DNA of 55,084 nucleotides from Pseudomonas gingeri (GCF_013385635.1 NZ_JACAPR010000024.1:1-55084); one strand, 5' to 3'. Positions 25,969 through 34,449 are shown, counted from the stretch's first letter. Translations and numbers: made by a program. The notes: generated by a model not told the origin, from the letters alone.

Positions 25969-27519
25969 ATGGTATTTTCATCCAATGTGTTCCTGTTCCT
26001 GTTCCTGCCGATCTTTCTCGGCTTGTACTACCTGAGCGGGCAACGCTATCGCAACCTGCTGTTGCTGATCGCCAGCTACGTGTTCTACGCGTGGTGGCGG
26101 GTGGACTTCCTGGCGCTGTTCGCCGGCGTCACCCTGTGGAACTACTGGATCGGCCTCAAGGTCGGCGCCGCCGGCGTACGCACCAGGCCGGCCCAGCGCT
26201 GGCTGCTGCTGGGCGTGGCCGTCGACCTGTGTATCCTCGGCTACTTCAAGTACGCCAACTTCGGTGTCGATAGCCTCAACGCGATCATGACCTCGTTCGG
26301 TCTCGAACCGTTCATCCTGACCCACGTGTTGCTGCCGATCGGTATCTCGTTCTACATCTTCGAGTCCATCAGCTACATCATCGACGTCTACCGTGGCGAT
26401 ACCCCGGCGACCCGCAACCTGATCGACTTCGCGGCCTTCGTGGCAATCTTCCCGCACCTGATCGCCGGCCCCGTGCTGCGTTTTCGCGACCTCGCCGACC
26501 AGTTCAACAACCGCACCCACACCCTCGACAAGTTCTCCGAAGGTGCCACGCGGTTCATGCAGGGCTTCATCAAGAAGGTCTTCATCGCCGATACCCTGGC
26601 GGTGGTCGCCGATCACTGCTTCGCCCTGCAGAACCCGACCACCGGCGACGCCTGGCTCGGTGCCCTGGCCTACACCGCGCAGCTGTACTTCGACTTCTCC
26701 GGCTACAGCGACATGGCCATCGGCCTCGGCCTGATGATGGGCTTCCGCTTCATGGAGAACTTCAAGCAGCCCTATATCAGCCAGTCGATCACCGAGTTCT
26801 GGCGGCGCTGGCACATCAGCCTGTCGACCTGGCTGCGCGACTACCTCTACATCACCCTGGGCGGCAACCGCAAAGGCACCCTGACCACCTATCGCAACCT
26901 GTTCCTGACCATGCTGCTCGGTGGCCTGTGGCACGGCGCGAACATCACCTACATCGTCTGGGGCGCCTGGCATGGCATGTGGCTGGCGATCGAAAAAGCC
27001 CTGGGCATCAACACCACGCCACGCAGCTTCAACCCGATCCGCTGGGCGCTGACCTTCCTGCTGGTGATCATGGGCTGGGTGATCTTCCGTGCCGAGAACC
27101 TGCACGTGGCCGGCCGCATGTACGGCGCCATGTTCAGCTTCAGCGACTGGTCGCTGTCGGAGCTCAACCGCGCCAGCCTCACCGGCCTGCAGGTGGCGAC
27201 CCTGGTAGTGGCCTACGCGACCCTGGCGTTCTTCGGCCTGCGCGATTTCTACAGCAACCCGCCCGCGCCGAAGGCCAAGCCCGCCGACGGTCCGGCCACC
27301 GCGCAACCCGGCCTGATCAAGGCCGCCCCCGGCGAAGCGGCCGGCAGCATCCACGAGCCCGGCTACAACGTCGGCGTCGAAGCCCAGGTGCAACCGGCCT
27401 ACTGGGTGGCCGACTGGCCACGCTACCTGATGCGCACCCTGGTGCTGCTGCTGTTCATCGCCTCGATTCTCAAACTCTCGGCGCAAAGCTTCTCGCCGTT
27501 CCTTTACTTCCAGTTCTGA
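25969..27519 (+). CDS. algI: Alginate O-acetylation protein AlgI (MBOAT)
   Basis: A 516-residue polytopic inner-membrane O-acyltransferase that passes acetyl groups from a cytoplasmic donor to the periplasmic acetylation proteins. At least eight hydrophobic segments are visible from residue 5 onward. MBOAT signatures are GYSDMAIGLGLMMGF, FWRRWHISLSTWLRDY, and GGLWHGANITYIVWGAWHG, which contains the invariant catalytic His. The last 80 residues hold a Pro/Ala-rich loop and a final membrane helix. AAGGAG lies 8 nt before ATG 25969. P. aeruginosa AlgI has 520 residues. First gene of the acetylation module algIJF. Confidence 0.96.
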   Translation: MVFSSNVFLFLFLPIFLGLYYLSGQRYRNLLLLIASYVFYAWWRVDFLALFAGVTLWNYWIGLKVGAAGVRTRPAQRWLLLGVAVDLCILGYFKYANFGVDSLNAIMTSFGLEPFILTHVLLPIGISFYIFESISYIIDVYRGDTPATRNLIDFAAFVAIFPHLIAGPVLRFRDLADQFNNRTHTLDKFSEGATRFMQGFIKKVFIADTLAVVADHCFALQNPTTGDAWLGALAYTAQLYFDFSGYSDMAIGLGLMMGFRFMENFKQPYISQSITEFWRRWHISLSTWLRDYLYITLGGNRKGTLTTYRNLFLTMLLGGLWHGANITYIVWGAWHGMWLAIEKALGINTTPRSFNPIRWALTFLLVIMGWVIFRAENLHVAGRMYGAMFSFSDWSLSELNRASLTGLQVATLVVAYATLAFFGLRDFYSNPPAPKAKPADGPATAQPGLIKAAPGEAAGSIHEPGYNVGVEAQVQPAYWVADWPRYLMRTLVLLLFIASILKLSAQSFSPFLYFQF

Positions 27520-27530
27520 GGGAGCCGACC

Positions 27531-28709
27531 ATGACCCGCTCATTACGCATCCTCTACATCGCCCTGTTCCTCGTCACCTTGCTGGCGCTGGGGCTTTGGT
27601 CCCTGCGCAGCTTCATCGGCTTCAGCACCAATGCCGATGCGACCGTACTCAACGGGCGCTGGACCAAGGCCATCGAGACCCACTACGACGGCGAGTTCCC
27701 GATCAAGCGCCTGGGCACCAACCTCTGGGCCGCGCTGGACTTCAAGCTGTTCAACGAAGGCCGTCCGGGCGTGGTGCTGGGCCGCGATCACTGGCTCTAC
27801 AGCGACGAGGAATTCAACCCCATCGCCAACGAGCAGCAAAACCTGCAGGGCAACTACGCCCTGGTCGAAGGTGTACGCCAGACCCTCAAGGCCAAGGGCG
27901 TGAACCTGGTGATGGCGATCGTGCCGGCCAAGGTGCGCCTGTACCCGGAACACCTCGGTGAAGTCCGTCCATCGAGCATTCACGCCAACCTCTACCAGGA
28001 CTTCCACGCCCGCGTCGCCGCCGACCGGATCCTCGCCCCCGACCTGCTCGGCCCGCTGCAACAGGCCAAGCAACAGGGCCGGCAAGTGTTCCTGCGTACC
28101 GACACCCACTGGACCCCGGACGGCGCGCAAATCGCCGCCACCCAGTTGGCCGGCGCCATCGCCGCCCAGGCGCCGCTCAGCGGTACGCCGCAGCGCTTTG
28201 TCACCGAAGCAGAGAAGACCGAACCGCACAAGGGCGACCTGACCCTGTTCCTGCCGCTGGACCCGCTGTTCAACAACCTGATGCCGCCGCAGGAACCGCT
28301 GGAAAAACGCATCACCCGTGCCGCCGACGAGCAGCCGGCCGGCGACGACGCCCTGTTCGCCGACAACGAAGTCCCGGTGGCGCTGATCGGCACCAGCTAC
28401 AGCGCCAATCCCAACTGGAACTTCGTCGGCGCCCTCAAGCAGGCCCTGCACAGCGATGTGGTGAATTACGCCGAGGACGGCCACGGCCCGATCCTGCCGA
28501 TGCTTGCCTACCTGAAAAGCGACGCCTTCAAGAACAACCCGCCGCAGGTGCTGATCTGGGAGTTCCCGGAGCGCTACCTGCCGGTCAACAACGAAATCGG
28601 CGATGCCGATCCGCAGTGGGTCGCGCAATTGAAAGCCGCTGGTATCCGCCAACAGAACCTGGTCCAGAACACCACCCGATCCGAGTCGCCTGTACAGGCG
28701 CAAAACTGA
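27531..28709 (+). CDS. algJ: Alginate O-acetyltransferase AlgJ
   Basis: A 392-residue type II membrane or periplasmic protein with an uncleaved N-terminal hydrophobic anchor (ILYIALFLVTLLALGLWSL, about residues 6-24). The SGNH-like AlgX/AlgJ fold has DTHWTPDGAQ (catalytic Asp-His) and GTSYSANPNWNF (nucleophile Ser). It acetylates or relays acetyl groups to alginate with AlgI, AlgF and AlgX. GGGAG lies 7 nt before the ATG, 11 bp after algI. P. aeruginosa AlgJ has 391 residues. Confidence 0.96.
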   Translation: MTRSLRILYIALFLVTLLALGLWSLRSFIGFSTNADATVLNGRWTKAIETHYDGEFPIKRLGTNLWAALDFKLFNEGRPGVVLGRDHWLYSDEEFNPIANEQQNLQGNYALVEGVRQTLKAKGVNLVMAIVPAKVRLYPEHLGEVRPSSIHANLYQDFHARVAADRILAPDLLGPLQQAKQQGRQVFLRTDTHWTPDGAQIAATQLAGAIAAQAPLSGTPQRFVTEAEKTEPHKGDLTLFLPLDPLFNNLMPPQEPLEKRITRAADEQPAGDDALFADNEVPVALIGTSYSANPNWNFVGALKQALHSDVVNYAEDGHGPILPMLAYLKSDAFKNNPPQVLIWEFPERYLPVNNEIGDADPQWVAQLKAAGIRQQNLVQNTTRSESPVQAQN

Positions 28710-28724
28710 AAAGAGGTATGCATC

Positions 28725-29381
28725 ATGACCTTCAACACTACTCGTAAAAACACCGTCAAGACCCTGGCCATGGCCGCGGGCCTGAGCCTGCTCTCACTGC
28801 CGGTCTGGGCCGGTGGCGACGCCGCCCTGTACGGCCCGACCGCACCGAAGGGATCGAGCTTCGTGCGGCTGTACAACGCCAGCAACCAGGAAGTCAGCGC
28901 CACCGTCGGCGCCACCGCCCTCAGCGATGTCGCGCCCCTGGCCAGCAGCGATTTCAGCTTCATGCCCGGTGGCGACTACAGCGCCAAGGTCGGCAGCCAG
29001 AGCCTGCCGGTGAAACTCGCCGCCGACCACTATTACACCCTCGTCAACAACGCCAGCGGCCAGCCGCAACTGATCGAGGAACCGCCGTTCAAGAACAAGC
29101 AGAAGTCCCTGGTGCGGGTGCAGAACCTGAGTGACAAGGCCCTGACCCTGAAGACCGCCGACGGCAAGACCGCCGTGGTCGAGTCCGTGGCCGCCAAGGG
29201 CCGCGGCGAACGCGAGATCAACCCGGTGAAGGTCAGCTTTGCCCTGTACGACGGCAGCACCAAGGTCAGCGACCTCAAGCCGGTGGCCCTGGAGCGCGGT
29301 GAAGCCGCGGTGCTCTACGTCACCGGCAGCGGCAGCAGCCTGTCGCCGGTCTGGGTCAAGCGCCCGGTATCGACCCGCTGA
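28725..29381 (+). CDS. algF: Periplasmic alginate acetylation protein AlgF
   Basis: A 218-residue exported protein required for alginate O-acetylation, probably an adaptor for AlgJ/AlgX. The signal peptide MAAGLSLLSLPVWAGG is cleaved after VWA near residue 28. The mature part looks like two beta-sandwich domains (SSFVRLYNASNQEVSATVG and KSLVRVQNLSDKALTLKT have the same pattern, a likely internal repeat). P. aeruginosa AlgF has 216 residues. It follows algJ by 15 bp; a REP-containing gap of 214 bp follows. Confidence 0.94.
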   Translation: MTFNTTRKNTVKTLAMAAGLSLLSLPVWAGGDAALYGPTAPKGSSFVRLYNASNQEVSATVGATALSDVAPLASSDFSFMPGGDYSAKVGSQSLPVKLAADHYYTLVNNASGQPQLIEEPPFKNKQKSLVRVQNLSDKALTLKTADGKTAVVESVAAKGRGEREINPVKVSFALYDGSTKVSDLKPVALERGEAAVLYVTGSGSSLSPVWVKRPVSTR

Positions 29382-29410
29382 TGAATTTTCCGAATGGTCA
29401 ACACAATCCC

Positions 29411-29497
29411 CTGTAGGAACTGGCTTGCCAGCGATGGTATTCGCCAGATCGATACAAGGCTCACGGGCCTCATCGCCGGCAAGCCGGCTCCTATAGG
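29411..29497. repeat. REP pair between algF and algA
   Basis: GTAGGAACTGGCTTGCCAGCGATGG and CATCGCCGGCAAGCCGGCTCC in inverted orientation, 87 bp, in the algF-algA gap. The left arm has the CTGGC...GCCAG variant and the right arm the CCGGC variant. Confidence 0.85.
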
Positions 29498-29595
29498 GAA
29501 GGTTGTGTGAACCATTCGGACACGGACAACAACAAGAGAGTGAAACGACCAACCGCAGTAGCTCTAACCCATACATTGTTTAAAGGAGTAACAAC

Positions 29596-31047
29596 ATGAT
29601 TCCGGTAATCCTGTCAGGTGGTAGCGGCTCACGTCTTTGGCCGCTTTCGCGCAAGCAGTTTCCCAAGCAGTTCCTCGCCCTCACCGGCGAACAGACGCTG
29701 TTCCAGCAGACCCTCGAGCGCCTGGTGTTCGAAGGCATGGACACGCCTATCGTGGTCTGCAACAAGGACCATCGCTTCATCGTCAACGAACAGTTGAGCA
29801 ACCGCCACCTCGAGGCCCAGCGCATCCTGATGGAACCGTTCGGCCGCAACACCGCGCCGGCCGTGGCCCTGACCGCGATGATGCTGATCAACGAAGGTCG
29901 CGACGAGTTGATGCTGGTGCTGCCCGCCGACCACGTGCTGGACGACCAGAAAGCCCTGCAACGCGCCCTGGCCCTGGCTACCGTGGCCGCCGAGCGTGGC
30001 GAGATGGTGCTGTTCGGCGTACCGGCGACCAAACCGGAAACCGGTTATGGCTACATCAAGTCGAGCAACGATGCGCTGCTGCCCGAAGGCGTCAGCCGGG
30101 TCTCGCACTTCGTCGAGAAGCCCGACGAAAAACGCGCCATCGAGTTCGTCGAGGCCGGCGGTTACTTCTGGAACAGCGGCATGTTCCTGTTCCGCGCCAG
30201 CCGCTTCCTCGAAGAACTGAAAAAGCACGATCCGGATATCTACGACACCTGCCTGCTGACCCTCGAACGCAGCCACCAGGACGCCGACACCGTGACCCTG
30301 GACGAAGCCACTTTCGCCCAGTGCCCGGACAACTCCATCGACTACGCGGTGATGGAAAAGACCCAGCGCGCCTGTGTGGTACCGCTGAGCGCCGGCTGGA
30401 GCGATGTCGGTTGCTGGTCGTCGCTGTGGGACGTGCATGAAAAGGACGAGAACGGCAACGTCAGCAAGGGCGACGTAGTCATCCAGGACAGCCGCAACTG
30501 CATGATCCACGGCAACGGCAAGCTGGTGTCGGTGATCGGCCTGGAAAACATCGTCGTCGTGGAAACCAAGGACGCGATGATGATCGCCCACAAGGACAAG
30601 GTCCAGGGCGTGAAACAGATGGTCAACACCCTCAACGAACAGGGCCGCAGCGAGACCCAGAACCACTGCGAAGTCTACCGGCCATGGGGTTCCTATGACT
30701 CGGTGGACATGGGCGGCCGCTTCCAGGTCAAGCACATCTCGGTCAAGCCGGGCGCGTGCCTGTCGTTGCAGATGCACCACCACCGCGCCGAGCACTGGAT
30801 CGTGGTCAGCGGCACCGCCGAAGTGACCTGCGACGAGAACGTGTTCCTGCTCTGCGAGAACCAGTCCACCTACATCCCGATCGCCTCGGTGCACCGCCTG
30901 CGCAACCCGGGCAAGATCCCCCTGGAAATCATCGAGGTGCAATCGGGCAGCTACCTGGGCGAAGACGATATCGAGCGGTTCGAAGATATCTACGGGCGTT
31001 CGACCCCTGTCGAACGTGGCATCTCGGTGAAAACCATCGCCCAGTAG
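29596..31047 (+). CDS. algA: Bifunctional phosphomannose isomerase / GDP-mannose pyrophosphorylase AlgA
   Basis: A 483-residue cytosolic enzyme that catalyses the first and third steps of GDP-mannose synthesis: fructose-6-P to mannose-6-P, and mannose-1-P plus GTP to GDP-mannose. The N-terminal nucleotidyltransferase domain has the signature GGSGSRLWPLSRKQFPKQF (about residues 7-25) and FVEKPD. The C-terminal cupin isomerase domain has QMHHHRAEHW (metal-binding His residues, about 392-401). AGGAG precedes the ATG. P. aeruginosa AlgA has 481 residues. Last gene of the operon; a hairpin terminator follows at 31064. A duplicate used for other polysaccharides may exist elsewhere in the genome. 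Confidence 0.96.
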   Translation: MIPVILSGGSGSRLWPLSRKQFPKQFLALTGEQTLFQQTLERLVFEGMDTPIVVCNKDHRFIVNEQLSNRHLEAQRILMEPFGRNTAPAVALTAMMLINEGRDELMLVLPADHVLDDQKALQRALALATVAAERGEMVLFGVPATKPETGYGYIKSSNDALLPEGVSRVSHFVEKPDEKRAIEFVEAGGYFWNSGMFLFRASRFLEELKKHDPDIYDTCLLTLERSHQDADTVTLDEATFAQCPDNSIDYAVMEKTQRACVVPLSAGWSDVGCWSSLWDVHEKDENGNVSKGDVVIQDSRNCMIHGNGKLVSVIGLENIVVVETKDAMMIAHKDKVQGVKQMVNTLNEQGRSETQNHCEVYRPWGSYDSVDMGGRFQVKHISVKPGACLSLQMHHHRAEHWIVVSGTAEVTCDENVFLLCENQSTYIPIASVHRLRNPGKIPLEIIEVQSGSYLGEDDIERFEDIYGRSTPVERGISVKTIAQ

Positions 31048-31063
31048 ACCCCAGCGTTCCACT

Positions 31064-31125
31064 CACCCCCGCCCCGCTGGCTGCGTCCCCCTATCCGCAG
31101 TTGGTGGGGACGGGGGTGTTTTTTT
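31064..31125 (+). terminator. Terminator of the alginate operon
   Basis: CACCCCCGCCCC (31064-31075) can pair with GGGGACGGGGGTG (31106-31118) with one bulged base, enclosing a long loop, and is followed by seven or more T residues (31119-31125). It begins 17 bp after the algA stop codon. Confidence 0.85.
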
Positions 31126-31185
31126 GGGGCGATGCAAAGCCCGCCGTCCGGCTCCGGAGTGAAGCGCAGCACCTACACTGTTAGG

Positions 31186-31683
31186 ATGATGCTTGCGATC
31201 TTTTCGAGGCTGCTTTTCATGTTTATCGGCGTCTTGCTGATCATCACCTGGCTGGTCCTGTTGTTGCGCTACCCGGCCAAGGCGTTGCCGGTGTCCATGG
31301 CCGCATTGGCCGGACTGGGACTGGTGGCCGCCTGGGTCGCCTGGCTGGATACCCGCGAAGCCCGGCAACTGGCACGCCTGGAAATGCGCATCAGCTATAC
31401 GCCCGAGCACTGCCCGGCCGATCGCCCGCTGCAACTGAAGATGAAAAACGACAACGACGTACCCCTGACCGACCTGCGCTGGCGCATCGCCGCGTACGCT
31501 CCAGGCGATACCGTCAACCTGGCCGAGAACAGTTATACCGCGCCGCACTATCGCGGCCCCGGCGAATTGCAGCCCGCGGGCGCCTGGGAAGACTGTCTGC
31601 CGATGCCGCCGTTGCGCCCCGGCTATCGCCCCCAAACCCTGGAGTTTCGTGCCGAACGCCTGCAAGGCAGTTTTTCGGGCTGA
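31186..31683 (+). CDS. Small inner-membrane protein of unknown function
   Basis: About 165 residues. Two hydrophobic segments near the N-terminus (about residues 11-27 and 34-52, separated by RYPAKALPVS) form a hairpin in the membrane. A soluble C-terminal domain follows with a beta pattern (LARLEMRISYTPEHCPADRPLQLKMKNDNDVPLTDLRWRIAAY). Short WRIAAYAPGD- and PPLRPGY-type stretches look like an extracytoplasmic interaction domain. No family is recognised. ATG codons at 31186, 31189 and 31219 are all possible, and no strong ribosome-binding site decides between them. It follows the alginate terminator and so probably has its own promoter. Confidence 0.6.
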   Translation: MMLAIFSRLLFMFIGVLLIITWLVLLLRYPAKALPVSMAALAGLGLVAAWVAWLDTREARQLARLEMRISYTPEHCPADRPLQLKMKNDNDVPLTDLRWRIAAYAPGDTVNLAENSYTAPHYRGPGELQPAGAWEDCLPMPPLRPGYRPQTLEFRAERLQGSFSG

Positions 31684-31791
31684 TGTCGACAATAGTCGCC
31701 TATTGCCACCTGTCATTTCTGACAGGTTACAACCCTCCGCATTTGACGTTGAATACCCCCTGGAGGTGAAGCTACCGATCAGGGAGTCAGG

Positions 31792-32193
31792 ATGAAGAGC
31801 AAGACCGCCGTCACCGAAATCAAGAACCGGAGGGCATTCCGTACTGCCCTGGGCAGCCTGGAGATTCCCCTGATCCGGCCAAAACCGTCGGTGGTCCTGG
31901 TCTACAGCCGCGGCTGCCCTCCCTGCGATCGAATCAAGCTGCTGCTCGAAGCCCTGGCGTCGGGCCCTTATCTGGAACGGGTGGCGTTTTTCCAGCTCAG
32001 CTTCCCGATCTTCAAACTGCTGCAGCCCGGTATCGAAATCCAGTACGTGCCCACCCTGTTCTTTCTCGACGGCCATGGTGCCCAGACGCGCATGCATGGC
32101 ACCGACCGGACCAGGATCAAACAGGGACTCGATTCGCTCTTTTTTGTCACGGACAAGGTATTCTCGGAGGTCTTCGACTCCCAGGCCCAATAA
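31792..32193 (+). CDS. Thioredoxin-fold protein with CPPC motif
   Basis: A 133-residue predicted cytosolic protein. SVVLVYSRGCPPCDRIKLLLEAL (about residues 33-55) is a thioredoxin strand-helix with the redox motif Cys42-Pro-Pro-Cys45. QYVPTLFFLDG supplies the cis-proline region (VP) opposite the active site. CPPC is unusual compared with CGPC of thioredoxin and suggests a different redox potential. There is no signal peptide and no anchor. It lies 9 bp before the SDR gene and may be co-transcribed with it. Substrate unknown. Confidence 0.7.
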   Translation: MKSKTAVTEIKNRRAFRTALGSLEIPLIRPKPSVVLVYSRGCPPCDRIKLLLEALASGPYLERVAFFQLSFPIFKLLQPGIEIQYVPTLFFLDGHGAQTRMHGTDRTRIKQGLDSLFFVTDKVFSEVFDSQAQ

Positions 32194-32202
32194 GGATGTG
32201 CC

Positions 32203-33027
32203 ATGCCCATAGCCTTGATCACCGGATGTTCCAGCGGCATCGGCCGCGCCCTGGCAGATGCGTTCAGGCACGCGGGGTATGAGGTTTGGGCCACCGCGCG
32301 CAAACCCGAAGACGTGGCCACCCTGGCCGCCGCCGGCTTCACCGCCGTGCGGTTGGATGTCAACGACGGCCCGGCACTGCAGCAACTGGCGCAACGTATC
32401 GAGCAGCAGCACGCCGGCCTCGATGTGCTGATCAACAACGCCGGTTATGGCGCCATGGGCCCGCTGCTCGACGGTGGCGTCGAGGCCATGCAGCGCCAGT
32501 TCGAAACCAATGTCTTCGCCATCGTCGGCGTGACCCGCGCGCTGCTGCCGGCGTTGCGCCGCAACCAGGGTCTGGTGGTGAATATCGGCAGTGTCTCCGG
32601 GGTCCTGGTCACGCCTTTCGCCGGCGCCTATTGTGCGTCCAAGGCGGCGGTCCATGCCTTGAGCGATGCCCTGCGCATGGAGTTGGCGCCCTTCGCCATC
32701 CGCGTGATGGAAGTCCAGCCCGGCGCCATCGACACCCAGTTCGCCAGGAATGCCAGCCATGAAGCCGAGCAAGTGATTGCCGAAACGTCGCCCTGGTGGC
32801 CGTTGCGCGAGGGTATACGCGCGCGGGCCAACGCCTCGCAGAACAACCCGACTTCAGCCGCCAGCTTCGCCGCCGACCTGCTCAAGGCCGCCCGGAAACC
32901 ACAACCGCCACGTCTGCTGCGCCTGGGCAATGGTTGCCGGGCATTGCCGTTGCTGGCGGCCCTGCTGCCAAAGGGGTTGCTGGAAAAGGTGCTGATGAAA
33001 CGCTTTGGCTTGGGTACGCGTTTGTAG
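32203..33027 (+). CDS. Short-chain dehydrogenase/reductase (SDR family)
   Basis: A 274-residue classical SDR. The cofactor-binding motif TGCSSGIG is at residues 7-14, NNAG near 80-83 and the catalytic Tyr-x-x-x-Lys in GAYCASKAA (near 144-152), with the catalytic Ser in NIGSVSG. The Arg-containing ATARKPED after strand 2 suggests NADP(H) preference. The C-terminal 30 residues (LPLLAALLPKGLLEKVLMKRFGLG) are amphipathic and may bind membrane or a hydrophobic substrate, as in lipid-type SDRs. The substrate cannot be assigned. Confidence 0.88.
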   Translation: MPIALITGCSSGIGRALADAFRHAGYEVWATARKPEDVATLAAAGFTAVRLDVNDGPALQQLAQRIEQQHAGLDVLINNAGYGAMGPLLDGGVEAMQRQFETNVFAIVGVTRALLPALRRNQGLVVNIGSVSGVLVTPFAGAYCASKAAVHALSDALRMELAPFAIRVMEVQPGAIDTQFARNASHEAEQVIAETSPWWPLREGIRARANASQNNPTSAASFAADLLKAARKPQPPRLLRLGNGCRALPLLAALLPKGLLEKVLMKRFGLGTRL

Positions 33028-33048
33028 CGACCGGTCGAAGCCTGTCTG

Positions 33049-33141
33049 ATGTGGGAGTGCCTCAGGGGACGCGGAGCGTCCGCTCTGGAGGTGACGCGGA
33101 GCGTCACGGGCTGCATTACCACGCGGAGCGTGGGAACGATC
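33049..33141. repeat. Composite palindromic intergenic repeat
   Basis: GGACGCGGAGCGTCC, GTGACGCGGAGCGTCAC and GCGTGGGAACGATC stems: the right-hand part of the composite palindrome seen complete at 34569-34678. It separates the SDR gene from the toxin-antitoxin promoter. Confidence 0.8.
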
Positions 33142-33157
33142 AGAAGCTTGAAATTTG

Positions 33158-33196
33158 ATCTATAGATTCAATTTTGATATTTTTGAATCTACAGAT
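33158..33196 (+). promoter_or_regulatory. Operator of the toxin-antitoxin operon
   Basis: ATCTATAGATTCAA (33158-33171) and TTGAATCTACAGAT (33183-33196) form a 14-bp inverted repeat with one mismatch around an 11-bp AT-rich spacer. Each arm also contains its own palindrome (ATCTATAGAT, perfect; ATCTACAGAT, one mismatched pair), centres 29 bp apart. The position 22-60 bp before the antitoxin ATG fits autorepression by the Xre-type antitoxin. Confidence 0.75.
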
Positions 33197-33217
33197 TATT
33201 TTATCAAGGACATGATC

Positions 33218-33622
33218 ATGACAGTCACTTCAGCAGCCTCAGGACTGACCAAGGCACAAGGCGTGACCGGTCTGAGAGCGGCCGTGGGGGTACTCGAAAA
33301 GTGGCAGGCCTCGAGCGACCACGCCTGTCGTATCCTGCGTATTTCCCGCAGCACCTACACCCGTGCCAAACAGCGTGATCCCGCTTGGTCCGTTGGCCTG
33401 GATGCCGACCAGATGCAACGGATCAGCTTTGTGCTGAATATCCACGGGGCCCTGCGCGTTATCTTCGATAACCCGGAGAACGTCTATGGCTTCCCGGCGA
33501 TGGCCAACGATAACGATTTCTTCAACGGGCGCACCCCTCTGGACATCATGGCGCAGGGCGACATGATCTCGCTGTACGAGACGTTTCGGCGGATTGACAC
33601 CCTGCGGGGCGCGCAATGGTGA
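33218..33622 (+). CDS. MbcA/ParS/Xre-type antitoxin of a RES toxin-antitoxin system
   Basis: A 134-residue antitoxin. The N-terminal half is an Xre-like helix-turn-helix (LEKWQASSDHACRILRISRSTYTRAKQRD, about residues 26-54). The C-terminal half is the MbcA/ParS toxin-binding domain with the typical INIHGALRVIF-, PLDIM- and GDMISLYETFRRID-like segments, ending LRGAQW. AAGGA is 7 nt before ATG 33218; an in-frame ATG at 33212 is too close to it. The stop codon overlaps the start of the RES toxin by 7 bp, giving coupled expression. Known members neutralise the RES toxin and repress their own promoter; the paired palindrome at 33158-33196 is the likely binding site. Confidence 0.88.
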   Translation: MTVTSAASGLTKAQGVTGLRAAVGVLEKWQASSDHACRILRISRSTYTRAKQRDPAWSVGLDADQMQRISFVLNIHGALRVIFDNPENVYGFPAMANDNDFFNGRTPLDIMAQGDMISLYETFRRIDTLRGAQW

Positions 33623-34308
33623 CAGCAAGCCATTTACCTCTATTGTCCGGCGAGCGCTTGCAGGCCTATCGGCTGGTCAACTCCAAGTTCCCGCCGATTG
33701 CCTTGTTCGATGACGTGGCGGACGCTGATGAATTCGAGGTGCTTTACCAGGTCCAGGCCCTGACCAATCCGCGGCTGCGCAACGAGTTGGGTCAACTGGA
33801 ACTGATCCCGCGGGATGAGATCCCCTTTGGTATTCCCGGATGCGCCTACGCGACAGCGCCCTTCACCCACGTCAATCCGGCGGGCTCGCGCTTCAGCGAT
33901 GGCAGCTTCGGCGTGCTGTACCTGGCCGAGACCATGGAAACGGCGCTGGCCGAGGTCAGGCATCACCAGAACAGCTACTGGTCGAAGGTGCGGGGGCTCA
34001 ACTACGAGCGATTTGTTTTCCGTGGTCTTTCCTGCCACTTCACCGACGCCACAATGAGAGATGCCGCGTCTATCCCCATGGCAGATCCCCTCTACGATCC
34101 GGATGACTACACCTACTCTCACGCGTTGGGAAAAGCGATCAAGGCTGACAAGTGCCCCGGGTTGCGCTACCGATCCGTGCGTCACCCCGGCAACCACTGC
34201 TGGGCGCTGATGACCCCACGTCCGGTCTCATCGATCATCCAGACCGCTCATTACGAAATGATCTGGAACGGCACAATCACCAGCGTCAACCAAATCACCG
34301 GCGCCTGA
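33616..34308 (+). CDS. RES-domain toxin (NAD+ phosphorylase/hydrolase family)
   Basis: A 230-residue RES toxin, whose family degrades intracellular NAD+ and stops growth. The three name-giving residues are visible: Arg in AYRLVNSKFPP (about residue 19), Glu in LYLAETMETALAEV (about 112-116) and Ser in YRSVRHPGNHCWAL (about 191). GSRFSDGSFGVLYLAE is the ADP-ribosyltransferase-like core strand. It begins inside the antitoxin stop region (ATG 33616; GTG 33619 is an alternative) with no strong ribosome-binding site, so translation probably depends on the antitoxin. No truncation is visible; the system looks intact. Confidence 0.88.
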   Translation: MVTASHLPLLSGERLQAYRLVNSKFPPIALFDDVADADEFEVLYQVQALTNPRLRNELGQLELIPRDEIPFGIPGCAYATAPFTHVNPAGSRFSDGSFGVLYLAETMETALAEVRHHQNSYWSKVRGLNYERFVFRGLSCHFTDATMRDAASIPMADPLYDPDDYTYSHALGKAIKADKCPGLRYRSVRHPGNHCWALMTPRPVSSIIQTAHYEMIWNGTITSVNQITGA

Positions 34309-34334
34309 GCATGGTGGTGTGGAAAGCGAGCTTT

Positions 34335-34419
34335 TGTGGGAGCTGGCTTGCCAGCGATGAGGCCCTTGAGTCCTGTATCGCTCTTGCGGACGTCATCGCC
34401 GGCAAGCCGGCTCCCACAG
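34335..34419. repeat. REP pair (REPIN-like)
   Basis: GTGGGAGCTGGCTTGCCAGC and GCCGGCAAGCCGGCTCCCAC in inverted orientation, 85 bp, downstream of the RES toxin gene. Confidence 0.85.
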
Positions 34420-34449
34420 TAGGTCGGTGTTTCAGACCTGACTGATTGT

